Shown here: positions 16,989 through 26,003 of the stretch, one piece after another
Position numbering within the stretch: the first letter of the stretch is position 1
Layout: every line of letters starts with the position of its first letter
Origin: Pseudomonas aylmerensis
GTDB taxonomy: Bacteria; Pseudomonadota; Gammaproteobacteria; Pseudomonadales; Pseudomonadaceae
Length of the DNA stretch: 64,000 nt
NCBI RefSeq assembly: GCF_001702265.1
Contig: NZ_MAUE01000026.1
Coordinates: 248,001-312,000, forward strand
Direction: 5' to 3'
Translations under genes and position numbers: made by a program
Notes under the pieces: generated by a model
Databases searched by the model: none
Seen by the model: only the letters and a program-made list of their open reading frames with translations
Told to the model about the DNA's origin: nothing

Positions 16989-18494
16989 ATGACTTACATC
17001 CCGCTGCCCCGGGCCCTGCCCACCGAACGCGGCGTCGACCCGGCCGGCATTCTCGATTTCCTCCGGGCCGTGGCCGAGGCCGGCCTGGAGCTGCACAGTT
17101 TCATGCTGTATCGCCAGGGCGCAGTGGTGGCCGAGGCCTTCTGGCGGCCTTATTCGGCGCACCGCCCCCACGTGCAGCATTCGGCAACCAAGAGCTGGAC
17201 CGCCACCGCCGTCGGCCTGTTGATCGATGACGGGCGCCTGAGCCTAGACGCCAAGGTCGTGAGCTTCTTCCCCGAGCTGTGCCCGCAACCTGTCAGTGCG
17301 AACCTTGCGGCGATGACGGTCGAGGATCTGCTGACCATGCGCACCGGCCACACCCGCGGTATTTCCGGCGGTGACTGGCGCAACCTGCAAAGCAGTTGGG
17401 TCGAGGCGTTTCTGAAGGAGCCGGTGGACGAGCCGCCGGGCCAGTCGTTCATCTACAGCAGTGCCTCGAGTTTCATGCTCTCGGCTATCGTCACCCAGGT
17501 CACCGGGCAGACCCTGCACGCGTTGTTGCAGGCGCGCGTCCTCGATCACCTGGGCCTCGACCGCCTGGAGTGGGACCTGGCGCCAGGCGGGTTCAACGCC
17601 GGTGGCAACGGCTTGAGCTGCACCAGCGAAGACTCGCTGAAGTTCGGCGTGCTGCACCTCAACCGTGGCCAATGGCAGGGCCGCCAGTTGCTCTCGCCAC
17701 AGTGGGTCGACGACGCCACGCGCAACCAGGTGCAGGATGTGTGGATGGGCGAATTCGACGGCAAGCAGTACCTGCCGCGCGACAAGAACAAAGCCAACGA
17801 AGCCCAGCGCGAAGGCTATGGCTACCAGTGGTGGATGACCGAGCACGGTGGCTACTACGCCTCTGGCGTGTTCGGCCAGCAGTGCATCGTGCTGCCGGCA
17901 CAGGACACGGTCATCGTGTTCACCTGCGGCCTGCGCCTGGGTGAAAAGCGCTTGCACCAGGCGCTGTGGCAACACCTGTTCCCGGCGCTGGGCCGCGCGA
18001 GTGCGGATGCCCAGGGCAGCCAGGCGCAATTGGACGCGCTGATTGACGAGCTGCACCTGCCGACGTTGCAAGGCCTGAAAAGCTCGCCCGCCAGTACCAC
18101 CCTGCAAGGCCGTTTCAGCATCGAGCCCAATGAAGACGGCGTGCGCGAACTGGCTTTTGATTTCCATCCCGATCACTGCGACTTCACCCTCGTCGACCAC
18201 CGTGGCACCCATCACCTGCGCGCGGGTTTCCAGCAGCCGCTGGAGTCGATCACCAGCCTCACCGGCAATTACCTGCACCACCAATACCAGCCGGAGCAGA
18301 CCCCGGTGGTCGCCCAGGCCTGCTGGACTGCCGAGGGCGAGTTGCGCATGGACTGGCGCTTTGTTGAAACCGCCTTCGGCGACCACGTCAGTTGCCGCTT
18401 GCATCACGGCCGCCTGCACTTCGCGCGCGGCGTCAATACCAATGCCGGCGCCTTGCAGCGCCCGACCCTGATCGGCACGCGCATCGCGTCTTAA
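16989..18494 (+). CDS. Serine hydrolase, class C beta-lactamase / NylB-like family
   Basis: A 501-residue penicillin-binding-fold hydrolase without an obvious signal peptide. The nucleophile motif S-x-x-K is SATK in HSATKSWTAT (about residue 61). The second motif, usually Y-x-N, appears as YSS in FIYSSASS. These features, with HSATKSW preceding a long helix, resemble 6-aminohexanoate-dimer hydrolase and EstB-type esterases rather than true beta-lactamases. A C-terminal domain of about 130 residues follows the catalytic part. AGAGGA precedes the ATG. It is the first gene of an operon with an omega-aminotransferase and an aldehyde dehydrogenase, so cleavage of an amide of an omega-amino acid is a reasonable guess; an esterase role is the main alternative. 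Confidence 0.82.
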   Translation: MTYIPLPRALPTERGVDPAGILDFLRAVAEAGLELHSFMLYRQGAVVAEAFWRPYSAHRPHVQHSATKSWTATAVGLLIDDGRLSLDAKVVSFFPELCPQPVSANLAAMTVEDLLTMRTGHTRGISGGDWRNLQSSWVEAFLKEPVDEPPGQSFIYSSASSFMLSAIVTQVTGQTLHALLQARVLDHLGLDRLEWDLAPGGFNAGGNGLSCTSEDSLKFGVLHLNRGQWQGRQLLSPQWVDDATRNQVQDVWMGEFDGKQYLPRDKNKANEAQREGYGYQWWMTEHGGYYASGVFGQQCIVLPAQDTVIVFTCGLRLGEKRLHQALWQHLFPALGRASADAQGSQAQLDALIDELHLPTLQGLKSSPASTTLQGRFSIEPNEDGVRELAFDFHPDHCDFTLVDHRGTHHLRAGFQQPLESITSLTGNYLHHQYQPEQTPVVAQACWTAEGELRMDWRFVETAFGDHVSCRLHHGRLHFARGVNTNAGALQRPTLIGTRIAS

Positions 18495-18505
18495 GGAGTA
18501 CACCC

Positions 18506-19801
18506 ATGACCTCTTCCTTGTGGGCGCCATTTACCGCCATGCGCCCGTTCAACCGCGCGCCGATGCTGTTTGATCGCGCCGCCGGCATGCATTACACCAC
18601 CACTGATGGGCGCCAGGTGCTCGACGCCATGGCCGGGCTCTGGTGCGTCAACGCCGGTCACGGCCAGGCGCGGATTGTCGAGGCGATTCGCGAAGCGGCG
18701 GGGCGCCTGGACTTTGTGTCCTCGTTCAAGATGAGCCATCCCGCCGCACTGACCCTGGCCGATCGGCTGGTGGCCAGCGCCCCGGACGGCCTGGATAAAG
18801 TGTTCTTTACCAACTCCGGCTCGGAAGCGGTGGACACCGCGCTGAAGATCGCCCGTGCCTACCATCAGGCCCGCGGCGATTGCCGCCGCACCAAACTGAT
18901 CGGCCGCGCCAAGGGTTACCACGGCATGGGCTTTGGCGGGCTGTCGGTGTCCGGCATTGGCCGGCAGAAACGCGACTTCGGGCCGCTGCTCGGCGACGTC
19001 GCGCACCTGCCGCTGCCCTATGATGCCGGCTCGCGTTTCAGCCACGGCCAACCGGAGCAAGGCGTGCAGTATGCGGACGCCTTGCTGCACCTGCTGGAGA
19101 TTCACGACCCGGCCACGGTGGCGGCGGTGATTGTCGAGCCGGTGACCGGTTCCGGCGGGGTGTATGCGCCGCCACTCGGCTACCTGCAACGCCTGCGCGA
19201 GCTGTGTGATCGGCATGGCGTGCTGCTGATTTTCGACGAGGTGATCACCGGTTTCGGCCGTGTCGGCCACAGCTTCGCTGCCCAGGCGTTTGGCGTGACC
19301 CCGGACCTGATGACCCTGGCCAAGGGCCTCACCAACGGTGCGGTGCCGATGGGCGGCGTGCTGGTCAGTGGCGCTGTGTATGAGGCCTTCATGCAAGGCC
19401 CGGAGCAGGCGATTGAATTGATGCACGGCTACACCTATTCCGCCCATCCGCTGGCGTGCGCCGCAGGTCTCGCGACCCTTGAAGTGCATCAAGAGTTGGG
19501 CATCAACGCCCATGTGCAGCAGATCGCCCCGCTGTGGCAAACCACTGCGCTGGCGCTGCGCGAACAGCCGCTGGTGCTTGATGTGCGTGCGATTGGCCTG
19601 CTGTGTGCCGTCGAACTCAAGCCCCGCGACGGGGCGCCGGGGGCACGCGCGGCCGAGGTGGCCCAGCGCTGTTTCGATGCAGGCGTGCTGGTGCGCGCGT
19701 CCGGAGAAAATATCGTGTTGTCGCCGCCGCTGATCCTCGACCAGGAACAACTTGCGCTGATCTTCCACACCCTGGCGCAGGCCCTTGAGGCGACGCGATG
19801 A
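18506..19801 (+). CDS. Class III omega-amino acid:pyruvate-type aminotransferase
   Basis: A 431-residue PLP enzyme of the beta-alanine:pyruvate/omega-aminotransferase group. It has LWCVNAGHGQ near the start, PLP-binding NSGSEAVDTALK, the Asp in LLIFDEVITGFGR that contacts the PLP ring nitrogen, and the Schiff-base Lys in TLAKGLTNG. AAGGAG precedes ATG 18506. Such enzymes convert omega-amino acids or amines to semialdehydes with pyruvate as acceptor. The aldehyde dehydrogenase gene overlaps its stop (ATGA), so the semialdehyde is probably oxidised at once to a dicarboxylate. Confidence 0.92.
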   Translation: MTSSLWAPFTAMRPFNRAPMLFDRAAGMHYTTTDGRQVLDAMAGLWCVNAGHGQARIVEAIREAAGRLDFVSSFKMSHPAALTLADRLVASAPDGLDKVFFTNSGSEAVDTALKIARAYHQARGDCRRTKLIGRAKGYHGMGFGGLSVSGIGRQKRDFGPLLGDVAHLPLPYDAGSRFSHGQPEQGVQYADALLHLLEIHDPATVAAVIVEPVTGSGGVYAPPLGYLQRLRELCDRHGVLLIFDEVITGFGRVGHSFAAQAFGVTPDLMTLAKGLTNGAVPMGGVLVSGAVYEAFMQGPEQAIELMHGYTYSAHPLACAAGLATLEVHQELGINAHVQQIAPLWQTTALALREQPLVLDVRAIGLLCAVELKPRDGAPGARAAEVAQRCFDAGVLVRASGENIVLSPPLILDQEQLALIFHTLAQALEATR

Positions 19802-21219
19802 ACCACCGGGATTTCTATATCGACGGGCAGTGGGTCAAGCCCTTGGGCACCGAGACCCTGGCAGTGATCGACCCGTCCACCGAGTGCGCGGTCGCGACCA
19901 TCAGCCTGGGCACGCTTGGCGACCTCGACCGGGCAGTGGCTGCCGCCCGGCGCGCCTTCGATCACTACAGCCAGTGGACGCGGGAGCAGCGCCTGGCGCT
20001 GCTGGCGGCGATCATCGAGGGCTATCGCGAACACAGCGAGGCCCTGGCGCAGTGCGTGCACCAGGAGATGGGCGCGCCCTTGTCACTGGCGCGCAGTGCC
20101 CACGTGCCGGCCGGGCTGGGCCACTTGCAGCGGGCCTATGCGGTGCTCGAAGACTACGCGTTCGACCGCACCCACGGCAGCACGCTGATCAGTCGCGAGC
20201 CGATCGGCGTGTGCGGCCTGATCACGCCCTGGAACTGGCCGCTCAACCAGCTCACCTGCAAGCTCGCCCCGGCCTTGGCGGCGGGCTGCACGATGGTGCT
20301 CAAGCCCAGTGAAAAGGCGCCGCTGTCGGCCATGCTGCTGGCCGATATCCTGCACCGCGCCGGGGTGCCCAAGGGCGTGTTCAACCTGGTCAACGGTTAC
20401 GGGCCGACGGTCGGCGACGGCATGGCGCGGCATGCCGGTATCGACATGCTGTCCTTCACCGGCTCCACCGGCGCGGGCATCGCGGTGGCCAAGGCGGCGG
20501 CGGACACGGTCAAGCGCGTGTCGCAGGAACTGGGCGGCAAGTCGGCCAACCTGATCCTGGCCGATGCCGACCTGGAGGCGGCGGTGCGCCATGGTGTCAG
20601 CAGCTGTTTTCGCAACAGCGGGCAGTCGTGCAATGCGCCGACGCGAATGTTGGTGCCACGGGCGTTGCAGGCGAGGGCGGTGGCGATTGCACAGGCAGTC
20701 GCCGCGCAGGTCTGCTTCGACGACAGCCACCCCGCCACGGCCATGGGACCCTTGGCCAATCAGGCGCAGTTCGAGCGGGTGCAGGCGTTGCTCGCGGCCG
20801 TCGATAGCCCGCCCGTCTGCGGCGGCGTGGGACGCCCGCACGGGGTGACGACGGGTTTCTACGCCAGGCCCACGATCTTCGCCGATGTCGATCCAGACAC
20901 ACCGATTGCCCGCGAGGAAGTGTTCGGCCCGGTGCTGGTGATCATCCCCTACGACAGCGAAGACCAGGCGATTGCCATTGCCAATGACAGCCCTTACGGG
21001 CTCTCGGGCTATGTCACCGCCGGCAGCCTGGAGCGTGCACGTGCCGTGGCCCGGCGCCTGCGCACCGGCATGGTCCATCTCAACGGCAGCAAGGCCGACA
21101 ACGGCGCACCGTTCGGCGGCTACAAGCAGTCGGGCAATGGCCGCGAATGGGGCGTGTTCGGGCTGGAGGACTATCTGGAAGTGAAGTCACTGTTCGGCTA
21201 CCAGCCTAGCCCGGATTGA
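19798..21219 (+). CDS. NAD(P)-dependent aldehyde dehydrogenase (semialdehyde dehydrogenase-like)
   Basis: A 473-residue aldehyde dehydrogenase. It shows the NAD-site segment ITPWNWPLNQ, the general base Glu in SQELGGKSANL, the catalytic Cys in NSGQSCNAPTRM, and the late motif EVFGPVLVI. It is the last gene of the hydrolase-aminotransferase operon and should oxidise the semialdehyde made by the aminotransferase. Its 3' end overlaps the convergent AraC-type gene by 14 bp. Exact chain length specificity cannot be read from sequence. Confidence 0.93.
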   Translation: MNHRDFYIDGQWVKPLGTETLAVIDPSTECAVATISLGTLGDLDRAVAAARRAFDHYSQWTREQRLALLAAIIEGYREHSEALAQCVHQEMGAPLSLARSAHVPAGLGHLQRAYAVLEDYAFDRTHGSTLISREPIGVCGLITPWNWPLNQLTCKLAPALAAGCTMVLKPSEKAPLSAMLLADILHRAGVPKGVFNLVNGYGPTVGDGMARHAGIDMLSFTGSTGAGIAVAKAAADTVKRVSQELGGKSANLILADADLEAAVRHGVSSCFRNSGQSCNAPTRMLVPRALQARAVAIAQAVAAQVCFDDSHPATAMGPLANQAQFERVQALLAAVDSPPVCGGVGRPHGVTTGFYARPTIFADVDPDTPIAREEVFGPVLVIIPYDSEDQAIAIANDSPYGLSGYVTAGSLERARAVARRLRTGMVHLNGSKADNGAPFGGYKQSGNGREWGVFGLEDYLEVKSLFGYQPSPD

Positions 21220-22144
21220 ACAACGCCTGTTGCATCGCCTGCGGCGGCTGGCCGAAGGCGCGCAGGAAGGCCTGGCGCATGCGCTCGCGGTCGCCGAAGC
21301 CGGTTTCGCGGGCGACGACTTCCACCGGGTGGCGGCTGGTCTCCATCATTGCCCGCGCGGCTTCCACGCGCAGCGACTCGATGGCCTTGGCCGGCGTCTG
21401 CCCGGTTTCCTCGCGAAACACGCGGCTGAACTGGCGCGGGCTGAGCCGGGCGACCTCGGCCAGGGCTTCCACCGACAGGTCGTGGGTGAGGTTTTCGCGG
21501 GCGTAGGCCAGGGCCAATTGCACGCGGTCGGACTTGGGGTCCAGTTCCAGCAAGGCCGACAGCTGCGACTGCTCGCTGCCCCGGCGCTGGGCAATCACCA
21601 GCTTGCGTGCGATGCGCCGCGCAAGATCGCTGCCCAGGTCGTTCTCGACCATCGCCAGCGCGAGGTCGACCCCGGCACTCATGCCGGCGCCGGTCCAGAT
21701 CTGGCCGTCGACCACGAACAGCTTGTCTTCTTCCAGGTGGATAGCCGGGTAACGCTTGCGAAAGGCCGGTGCGTGAATCCAGTGGGTGGTGGTGCGCTTG
21801 CCCTCCAGCAGGCCGGCTTCGGCCAGTACAAAGATGCCCATGCACAACGAGGCGATCCGCCGCGATTGCGCAGAGGCGGCCTTGACCAGTTCCAGCAGGC
21901 TCAGCTCCGGCAGGCGAAACTCCATGTAGCCGCTGACAATCAGCGTGTCATAGCCTTCGGCGCGCACTTGGGTGGTGTTCACCGAGAAACCCTGGGACGC
22001 CATCACCGCACCGCCATTCTCCGACACCAGGTGAAACTCATAAGCCGGTTCGCCGCGCAGCAGGTTCGCGCACTCGAACACCGACCCGACGCTGAGACTC
22101 AGGCATTCGAAGTTCGGGTAAACCATCAGCGCAACGCTGTGCAT
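21206..22144 (-). CDS. GlxA-family AraC-type regulator with DJ-1/PfpI domain
   Basis: A 312-residue regulator with an N-terminal DJ-1/PfpI-like sensor domain (starts MHSVALMVYPNFECLSLSV; IASLCMGIFVLAEAGLL carries the nucleophile-elbow Cys). The C-terminal AraC helix-turn-helix pair is visible as LSVEALAEVARLSPRQFSRVF and VEVVARETGFGDRERMRQAF. GGAGA precedes ATG 22144; the longer frame to 22243 lacks a better site. Family members control amino-acid or quaternary-amine catabolism. Convergent overlap with the dehydrogenase hints at a link to that operon, but it could equally control genes elsewhere. Confidence 0.9.
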   Translation of the reverse strand: MHSVALMVYPNFECLSLSVGSVFECANLLRGEPAYEFHLVSENGGAVMASQGFSVNTTQVRAEGYDTLIVSGYMEFRLPELSLLELVKAASAQSRRIASLCMGIFVLAEAGLLEGKRTTTHWIHAPAFRKRYPAIHLEEDKLFVVDGQIWTGAGMSAGVDLALAMVENDLGSDLARRIARKLVIAQRRGSEQSQLSALLELDPKSDRVQLALAYARENLTHDLSVEALAEVARLSPRQFSRVFREETGQTPAKAIESLRVEAARAMMETSRHPVEVVARETGFGDRERMRQAFLRAFGQPPQAMQQALFNPG

Positions 22145-22284
22145 CGCATCTCTCCAGGAGCGTGGGAGAGGCGATTGTCGGCGGCTGCCGGGAAAACGGC
22201 AACCGCCTTTGCGGCGTGTCCGGAATCCTTGCGGATATGACATTGTGAGCGGCTGGCCCCATCCCTAACATTCACCCAACGACG

Positions 22285-22299
22285 AGACGACTGGTCTAA
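22285..22299. promoter_or_regulatory. Probable NemR-type operator
   Basis: GAGAC-GACTG-GTCTA is nearly symmetric (ideal TAGAC N5 GTCTA, one mismatch). It lies 18 bases before the TetR-type start in the divergent gap. E. coli NemR binds a related palindrome ending in GGTCTA. Confidence 0.55.
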
Positions 22300-22316
22300 T
22301 CGGACGGGATGAAGAC

Positions 22317-22946
22317 ATGAGCAACGAAACCAGAAGTGCACGGCAGATCATTCTTGACAGTGCACGGCCGATTGTCGGCGCCAAGGGATTTTCTGCGGTC
22401 GGCCTGAACGAAATACTGCAAGCCGCCGAAGTGCCTAAAGGCTCGTTCTATCACTACTTCACGTCCAAGGACGCGTTTGGCGTGGTCCTGCTCGACACCT
22501 ACTTCGACCAGTACGTGCAGGGCATGGAACAGCTGTTCAACCAGACGGGTTTGTCCCAGCACGCCAAATTGATGCGCTACTGGCAGTGCTGGATCGACAA
22601 CCAGACGGGCTGCACCGATGCCGGCAAATGCCTTGCCGTCAAACTCGGCGCGGAGGTGTCAGACCTATCAGAGCCCATGCGCCTGGCATTGCAGCGGGGC
22701 ACCTCACGCACCATCGATTTACTCGCCGTAGCCATGCAGCGCGGCGTGCAGGACGGCTCGCTGTTGCTCGAACACAGCCCGCAGGTCCTGGCCCGGCAGC
22801 TGTACGCGTTATGGCTGGGCGCCAGCGTCATGAGCAAGATCACCCGCACACCCGCGCCTTTTGACGAGGCGTTGTTGCTGACCCGACAGCTGTTGGGTCG
22901 CCCTGAAAACCCTGACATTCACATCGATCGAGGCACTGGAAAATGA
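22317..22946 (+). CDS. TetR-family electrophile-responsive repressor (NemR-like)
   Basis: A 209-residue TetR regulator. The helix-turn-helix is GLNEILQAAEVPKGSFYHYFTSKDAF (residues about 29-54). The ligand domain contains cysteines in WIDNQTGCTDAGKCLAVKLGAEVSDLS (in pieces), the area where E. coli NemR senses electrophiles and hypochlorite. The next genes are a DJ-1 family protein and an Old Yellow Enzyme, parallel to E. coli nemR-nemA. The stop overlaps the next start as ATGA. Repression lifted by reactive electrophiles is the expected role. Confidence 0.85.
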   Translation: MSNETRSARQIILDSARPIVGAKGFSAVGLNEILQAAEVPKGSFYHYFTSKDAFGVVLLDTYFDQYVQGMEQLFNQTGLSQHAKLMRYWQCWIDNQTGCTDAGKCLAVKLGAEVSDLSEPMRLALQRGTSRTIDLLAVAMQRGVQDGSLLLEHSPQVLARQLYALWLGASVMSKITRTPAPFDEALLLTRQLLGRPENPDIHIDRGTGK

Positions 22947-23620
22947 AAGTATTAATGGTACTGACCTCTCACGACCAGCTTGGCGACACCGGCCGCAAGA
23001 CCGGCTTCTGGCTCGAAGAATTTGCTGCACCGTATTACGTGTTCAAGGACGCCGGTGCCGAACTGGTGCTGGCTTCCCCGGCCGGCGGCCAGCCGCCGCT
23101 CGACCCGGTGAGTGATCAGCCGGATGCGCAAACCGAGCAGACCCGCCGCTTCGCCGCCGACCCGGCTGCACAGCAGGCGCTGGCTACTACCGTCAAGCTG
23201 GACACGGTCAACGCGGACGACTTCGACACGGTGTTCTACCCAGGTGGGCACGGCCCGCTGTGGGACCTGGCGGAATCGCCGACCTCCATCGCGCTGATCG
23301 AAGCGTTCGAACGTGCCGGCAAGCCCATCGGCTTTGTCTGCCATGCACCGGGGGCCTTGCGTCACGTCAAGGCGGTGAATGGCGAGCCGCTGGTCAAGGG
23401 CCGTCGCGTCACCGGCTTCTCCAACTCGGAAGAAGCGGCGGTGGGCCTCACCGATGTGGTGCCGTTCCTGATCGAAGATGATTTCAAGAAACTCGGCGGC
23501 CACTATGAGAAGGGCGCTGATTGGGCTTCTTTTGTCCTCGAAGATGGTTTGTTGATCACCGGGCAGAACCCTGCCAGTTCCAGCGATGTGGCCAAGGCCC
23601 TGCTGAAACTCACCGCCTGA
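22943..23620 (+). CDS. DJ-1/PfpI family protein (glyoxalase III / deglycase-like)
   Basis: A 225-residue class I glutamine-amidotransferase-like protein. The nucleophile Cys sits in the elbow GFVCHAPGAL (about residue 131), with the conserved YPGGHGPLWDL upstream and a Glu in the N-terminal segment TGFWLEEFAAPY. This pattern matches the HchA-like stand-alone DJ-1 proteins that detoxify methylglyoxal or repair glycated groups. Translation is coupled to the NemR-like repressor. It occupies the place that glyoxalase gloA has in the E. coli nemRA-gloA operon. Confidence 0.87.
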   Translation: MKVLMVLTSHDQLGDTGRKTGFWLEEFAAPYYVFKDAGAELVLASPAGGQPPLDPVSDQPDAQTEQTRRFAADPAAQQALATTVKLDTVNADDFDTVFYPGGHGPLWDLAESPTSIALIEAFERAGKPIGFVCHAPGALRHVKAVNGEPLVKGRRVTGFSNSEEAAVGLTDVVPFLIEDDFKKLGGHYEKGADWASFVLEDGLLITGQNPASSSDVAKALLKLTA

Positions 23621-23642
23621 GCTAACTAACTGCAGTCACTCC

Positions 23643-23666
23643 TTGGCGACGCGCAAGCGTCGCCAA
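23643..23666 (+). terminator. Hairpin between the DJ-1 and nemA-like genes
   Basis: Perfect stem TTGGCGACGC/GCGTCGCCAA with loop GCAA, followed by CGCTTTTG. It may cause partial termination, so that the reductase is expressed at a different level from the two upstream genes. Confidence 0.6.
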
Positions 23667-23700
23667 CGCTTTTGTTCGTCCTGAATTTGGAAAATTTCAC

Positions 23701-24825
23701 ATGACCCAGCCTGTTTTAAGTACGCCGGTCACCCTCGGCCACCACACATTGAACAACCGGGTCGTACTGCCGCCCCTGACCCGCCAGCGCAGTGCCCAAC
23801 CTGGCGATATCGCCACCGCGCTGATGGCCGAGTACTACCGCCAGCGTGCCGGTGCCGGTTTCATGGTCAGCGAGGGCACGCAGATCGAGCCCCGTGGCCA
23901 GGGCTACGCGTGGACGCCGGGGATTTATTCGGCGGCGCAGATTGATGGCTGGCGCACGGTCACTGATGCCGTGCATGCCGACGGCGGGGTGATCTTTGCC
24001 CAGCTTTGGCACGTCGGCCGTGTGTCGCACAACGCGTTGCAGCCTGAGGGCGCGGCGCCGGTCGCACCCTCGGCGATTGCCGCGCTGCAGGCCAAGGCCT
24101 TTATCGAAACCGGGCCTGGCGTCGGCGAGCTGAAGCAACCGCCGGTGCCGCGCGCCTTGACCACGCTTGAGGTCAAGGCATTGGTCGCGCAGTACGCCCA
24201 GGCTGCCCGCAATGCGCTGGACGCCGGCTTTGACGGGGTGGAAATCCACTCGGCGAACGGTTACCTGGTCAACCAGTTCATCTCGGCGCATGCCAACCAG
24301 CGTGATGATGAATACGGTGGCTCGCTGGATAACCGCCTGCGGTTCCTGCGCGAGATTGTTGAAGCGGTGTGCCAAGTGGTCGGCCCGGAACGCCTGGGCG
24401 TGCGGTTTTCTCCGTTGTTCAGCGGCACCGACCAGGACCGCGTGTACATCGGCCTGGTCGAGGAAGACCCGCATCACACCTATATCGAGGCGATCAAGGT
24501 GCTGGAGGCGTCGGGTATTGCTTACCTGTCCATCGCCGAAGCCGACTGGGACAACGCGCCCGACCTGCCCGACAGCTTCCGCCAGGCTGTGCGCGAGACG
24601 TTCAGCGGGCGGATCATTTACGCCGGGCGCTACACCGCCGAACGCGGCGCGCGCCTGGTCGAGGCGGGGCTGGCGGACCTGATCGCATTCGGGCGGCCGT
24701 TCATTGCCAACCCGGACCTGCCGCAGCGGATCTTCAAGGGCTGGCCGTTGAATCCGCTGCGCGAAGAGGGGATGTACGGTGGGGGAGAAGCAGGTTATAT
24801 CGACTACCCCACCTACCTCGGGTAA
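23701..24825 (+). CDS. nemA: Old Yellow Enzyme-type alkene reductase (NemA-like)
   Basis: A 374-residue FMN flavoenzyme of the Old Yellow Enzyme family. It has the N-terminal NRVVLPPLTRQRS, the substrate-binding HSANGYLVNQF (His, Asn), SAHANQRDDEYGGSLDNR (split in the protein as written), and C-terminal FGRPFIANPDLP. It reduces electrophilic alkenes, quinones, N-ethylmaleimide and nitro compounds with NAD(P)H. Its place behind a NemR-like repressor supports the name. A hairpin separates it from the DJ-1 gene. Confidence 0.93.
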   Translation: MTQPVLSTPVTLGHHTLNNRVVLPPLTRQRSAQPGDIATALMAEYYRQRAGAGFMVSEGTQIEPRGQGYAWTPGIYSAAQIDGWRTVTDAVHADGGVIFAQLWHVGRVSHNALQPEGAAPVAPSAIAALQAKAFIETGPGVGELKQPPVPRALTTLEVKALVAQYAQAARNALDAGFDGVEIHSANGYLVNQFISAHANQRDDEYGGSLDNRLRFLREIVEAVCQVVGPERLGVRFSPLFSGTDQDRVYIGLVEEDPHHTYIEAIKVLEASGIAYLSIAEADWDNAPDLPDSFRQAVRETFSGRIIYAGRYTAERGARLVEAGLADLIAFGRPFIANPDLPQRIFKGWPLNPLREEGMYGGGEAGYIDYPTYLG

Positions 24826-24859
24826 TCACGCCGCCAATCCGGGAGGGGTTGCCCGCTGA

Positions 24860-25858
24860 TTACGCCACCCGCAACACGATCTTGCCGATGTGGTCCCCAC
24901 CTTCCATGCGCGCATGGGCCTGGGCCGCATCGGTGTATTCGTAGACTTTATCGATGATCGGCAGGCAGCGCCCGGCGGCCAGTACCGGCCACACGTGCTC
25001 ACGCAACTGCGCGGCAATCGCGGCCTTTTCGTCCTTGGTTCGCGAGCGCAGCAGCGAGCCGGTGATGATCGCGCGCTTGGCCATGATGGTCAGCAGGTCG
25101 ACGTCATTGCCCTTGCCGCCACCGAGGAAGCCCAGCATCACCAGGCGACCTTCCATGGCCAGGGCCTTGAGGTTATTGCTCAGGTACGAGCCGCCCATGA
25201 TATCCAGCACCACGTTGACGCCCTTGTCGGCGGTTTTTTCGGCGATGACCTGGGCAAAGTCCTGCTCGCGGTAATTGATCGGCTCGCCGCCCAGTTTGGC
25301 AATCGCGGCGCACTTGTCGGCACTGCCGGCCGTGGCAAACGCCTGGAGGCCAAACTCGCGGCAGAGCATCAGCGCGGTGGTGCCGATGCCGCTGGTGCCG
25401 CCGTGGATCAGCGCACGCTGGCCTTCGTGGGCGCCGCCCAGGCCGAACAGGTTGGCCCACACGGTGAAGAACGTTTCCGGCACGGCGGCGGCTTGAATCC
25501 AGTCCATGCCTTGCGGGATCGGCAGCGCCTGGGTGGCCGGCACGCTGCAAAACTGTGCATAGCCGCCGCCATTGGTCAGGGCGCAGACCTTGTCGCCCAC
25601 GGCGTATTCGCTGACACCGTCACCCAGCGCCACCACTTCACCGGCGATTTCCAGGCCGGGGATCGGGCTCATGCCGGGTTTCATCGGGTACTTGCCGGCG
25701 CGTTGCAACGCATCCGGGCGATTGACGCCGGCGGCATGCACGCGGACCAGGATCTCGCCGGGGCCTGCGACCGGCACATCGGCGCGGCGCGGTTGCAGCA
25801 CTTCAGGGCCGCCGGGGGCGGTGATTTCGATCAGGGTCATTTCTTTGGGAAGTGTCAT
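24860..25858 (-). CDS. NAD(P)H quinone oxidoreductase, zinc-free MDR family
   Basis: A 332-residue medium-chain reductase of the quinone oxidoreductase (PIG3/QOR) group. It has GVNRPDALQRAGKYP near residue 45, the coenzyme-binding HGGTSGIGTTALML near residue 150, and no zinc-ligand cysteines. It reduces quinones or enones with NADPH. It lies convergent to nemA and fits the detoxification theme of this region. Start at 25858, with a second Met six codons later as the alternative. Confidence 0.9.
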   Translation of the reverse strand: MTLPKEMTLIEITAPGGPEVLQPRRADVPVAGPGEILVRVHAAGVNRPDALQRAGKYPMKPGMSPIPGLEIAGEVVALGDGVSEYAVGDKVCALTNGGGYAQFCSVPATQALPIPQGMDWIQAAAVPETFFTVWANLFGLGGAHEGQRALIHGGTSGIGTTALMLCREFGLQAFATAGSADKCAAIAKLGGEPINYREQDFAQVIAEKTADKGVNVVLDIMGGSYLSNNLKALAMEGRLVMLGFLGGGKGNDVDLLTIMAKRAIITGSLLRSRTKDEKAAIAAQLREHVWPVLAAGRCLPIIDKVYEYTDAAQAHARMEGGDHIGKIVLRVA

Positions 25859-25959
25859 TTGAGCCTACCTGCAGCGATGAACGTATGGGTTGGGACCGTG
25901 GCGAGGGGGCGGCGGTTCAGCACGATCGTGCCCGGCGACCGCGCGAGATTCGAGCGCGT

Positions 25960-25984
25960 AAAAAAAGGCCGGGCAAGCCCGGCC
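25960..25984 (-). terminator. Rho-independent terminator of the alpha/beta hydrolase gene
   Basis: On the minus strand, stem GGCCGGGC, loop TT, stem GCCCGGCC, then a run of T residues (A-tract 25960-25966 on the plus strand). Confidence 0.9.
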
Positions 25985-26003
25985 GATAAAGGCAGACATT
26001 AAC

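Noticed and set aside
16989..18494. True class C beta-lactamase (antibiotic resistance)
   Set aside because: The protein lacks an export signal, has YSS rather than YxN, and sits in a catabolic operon; an amide or ester hydrolase is more likely.
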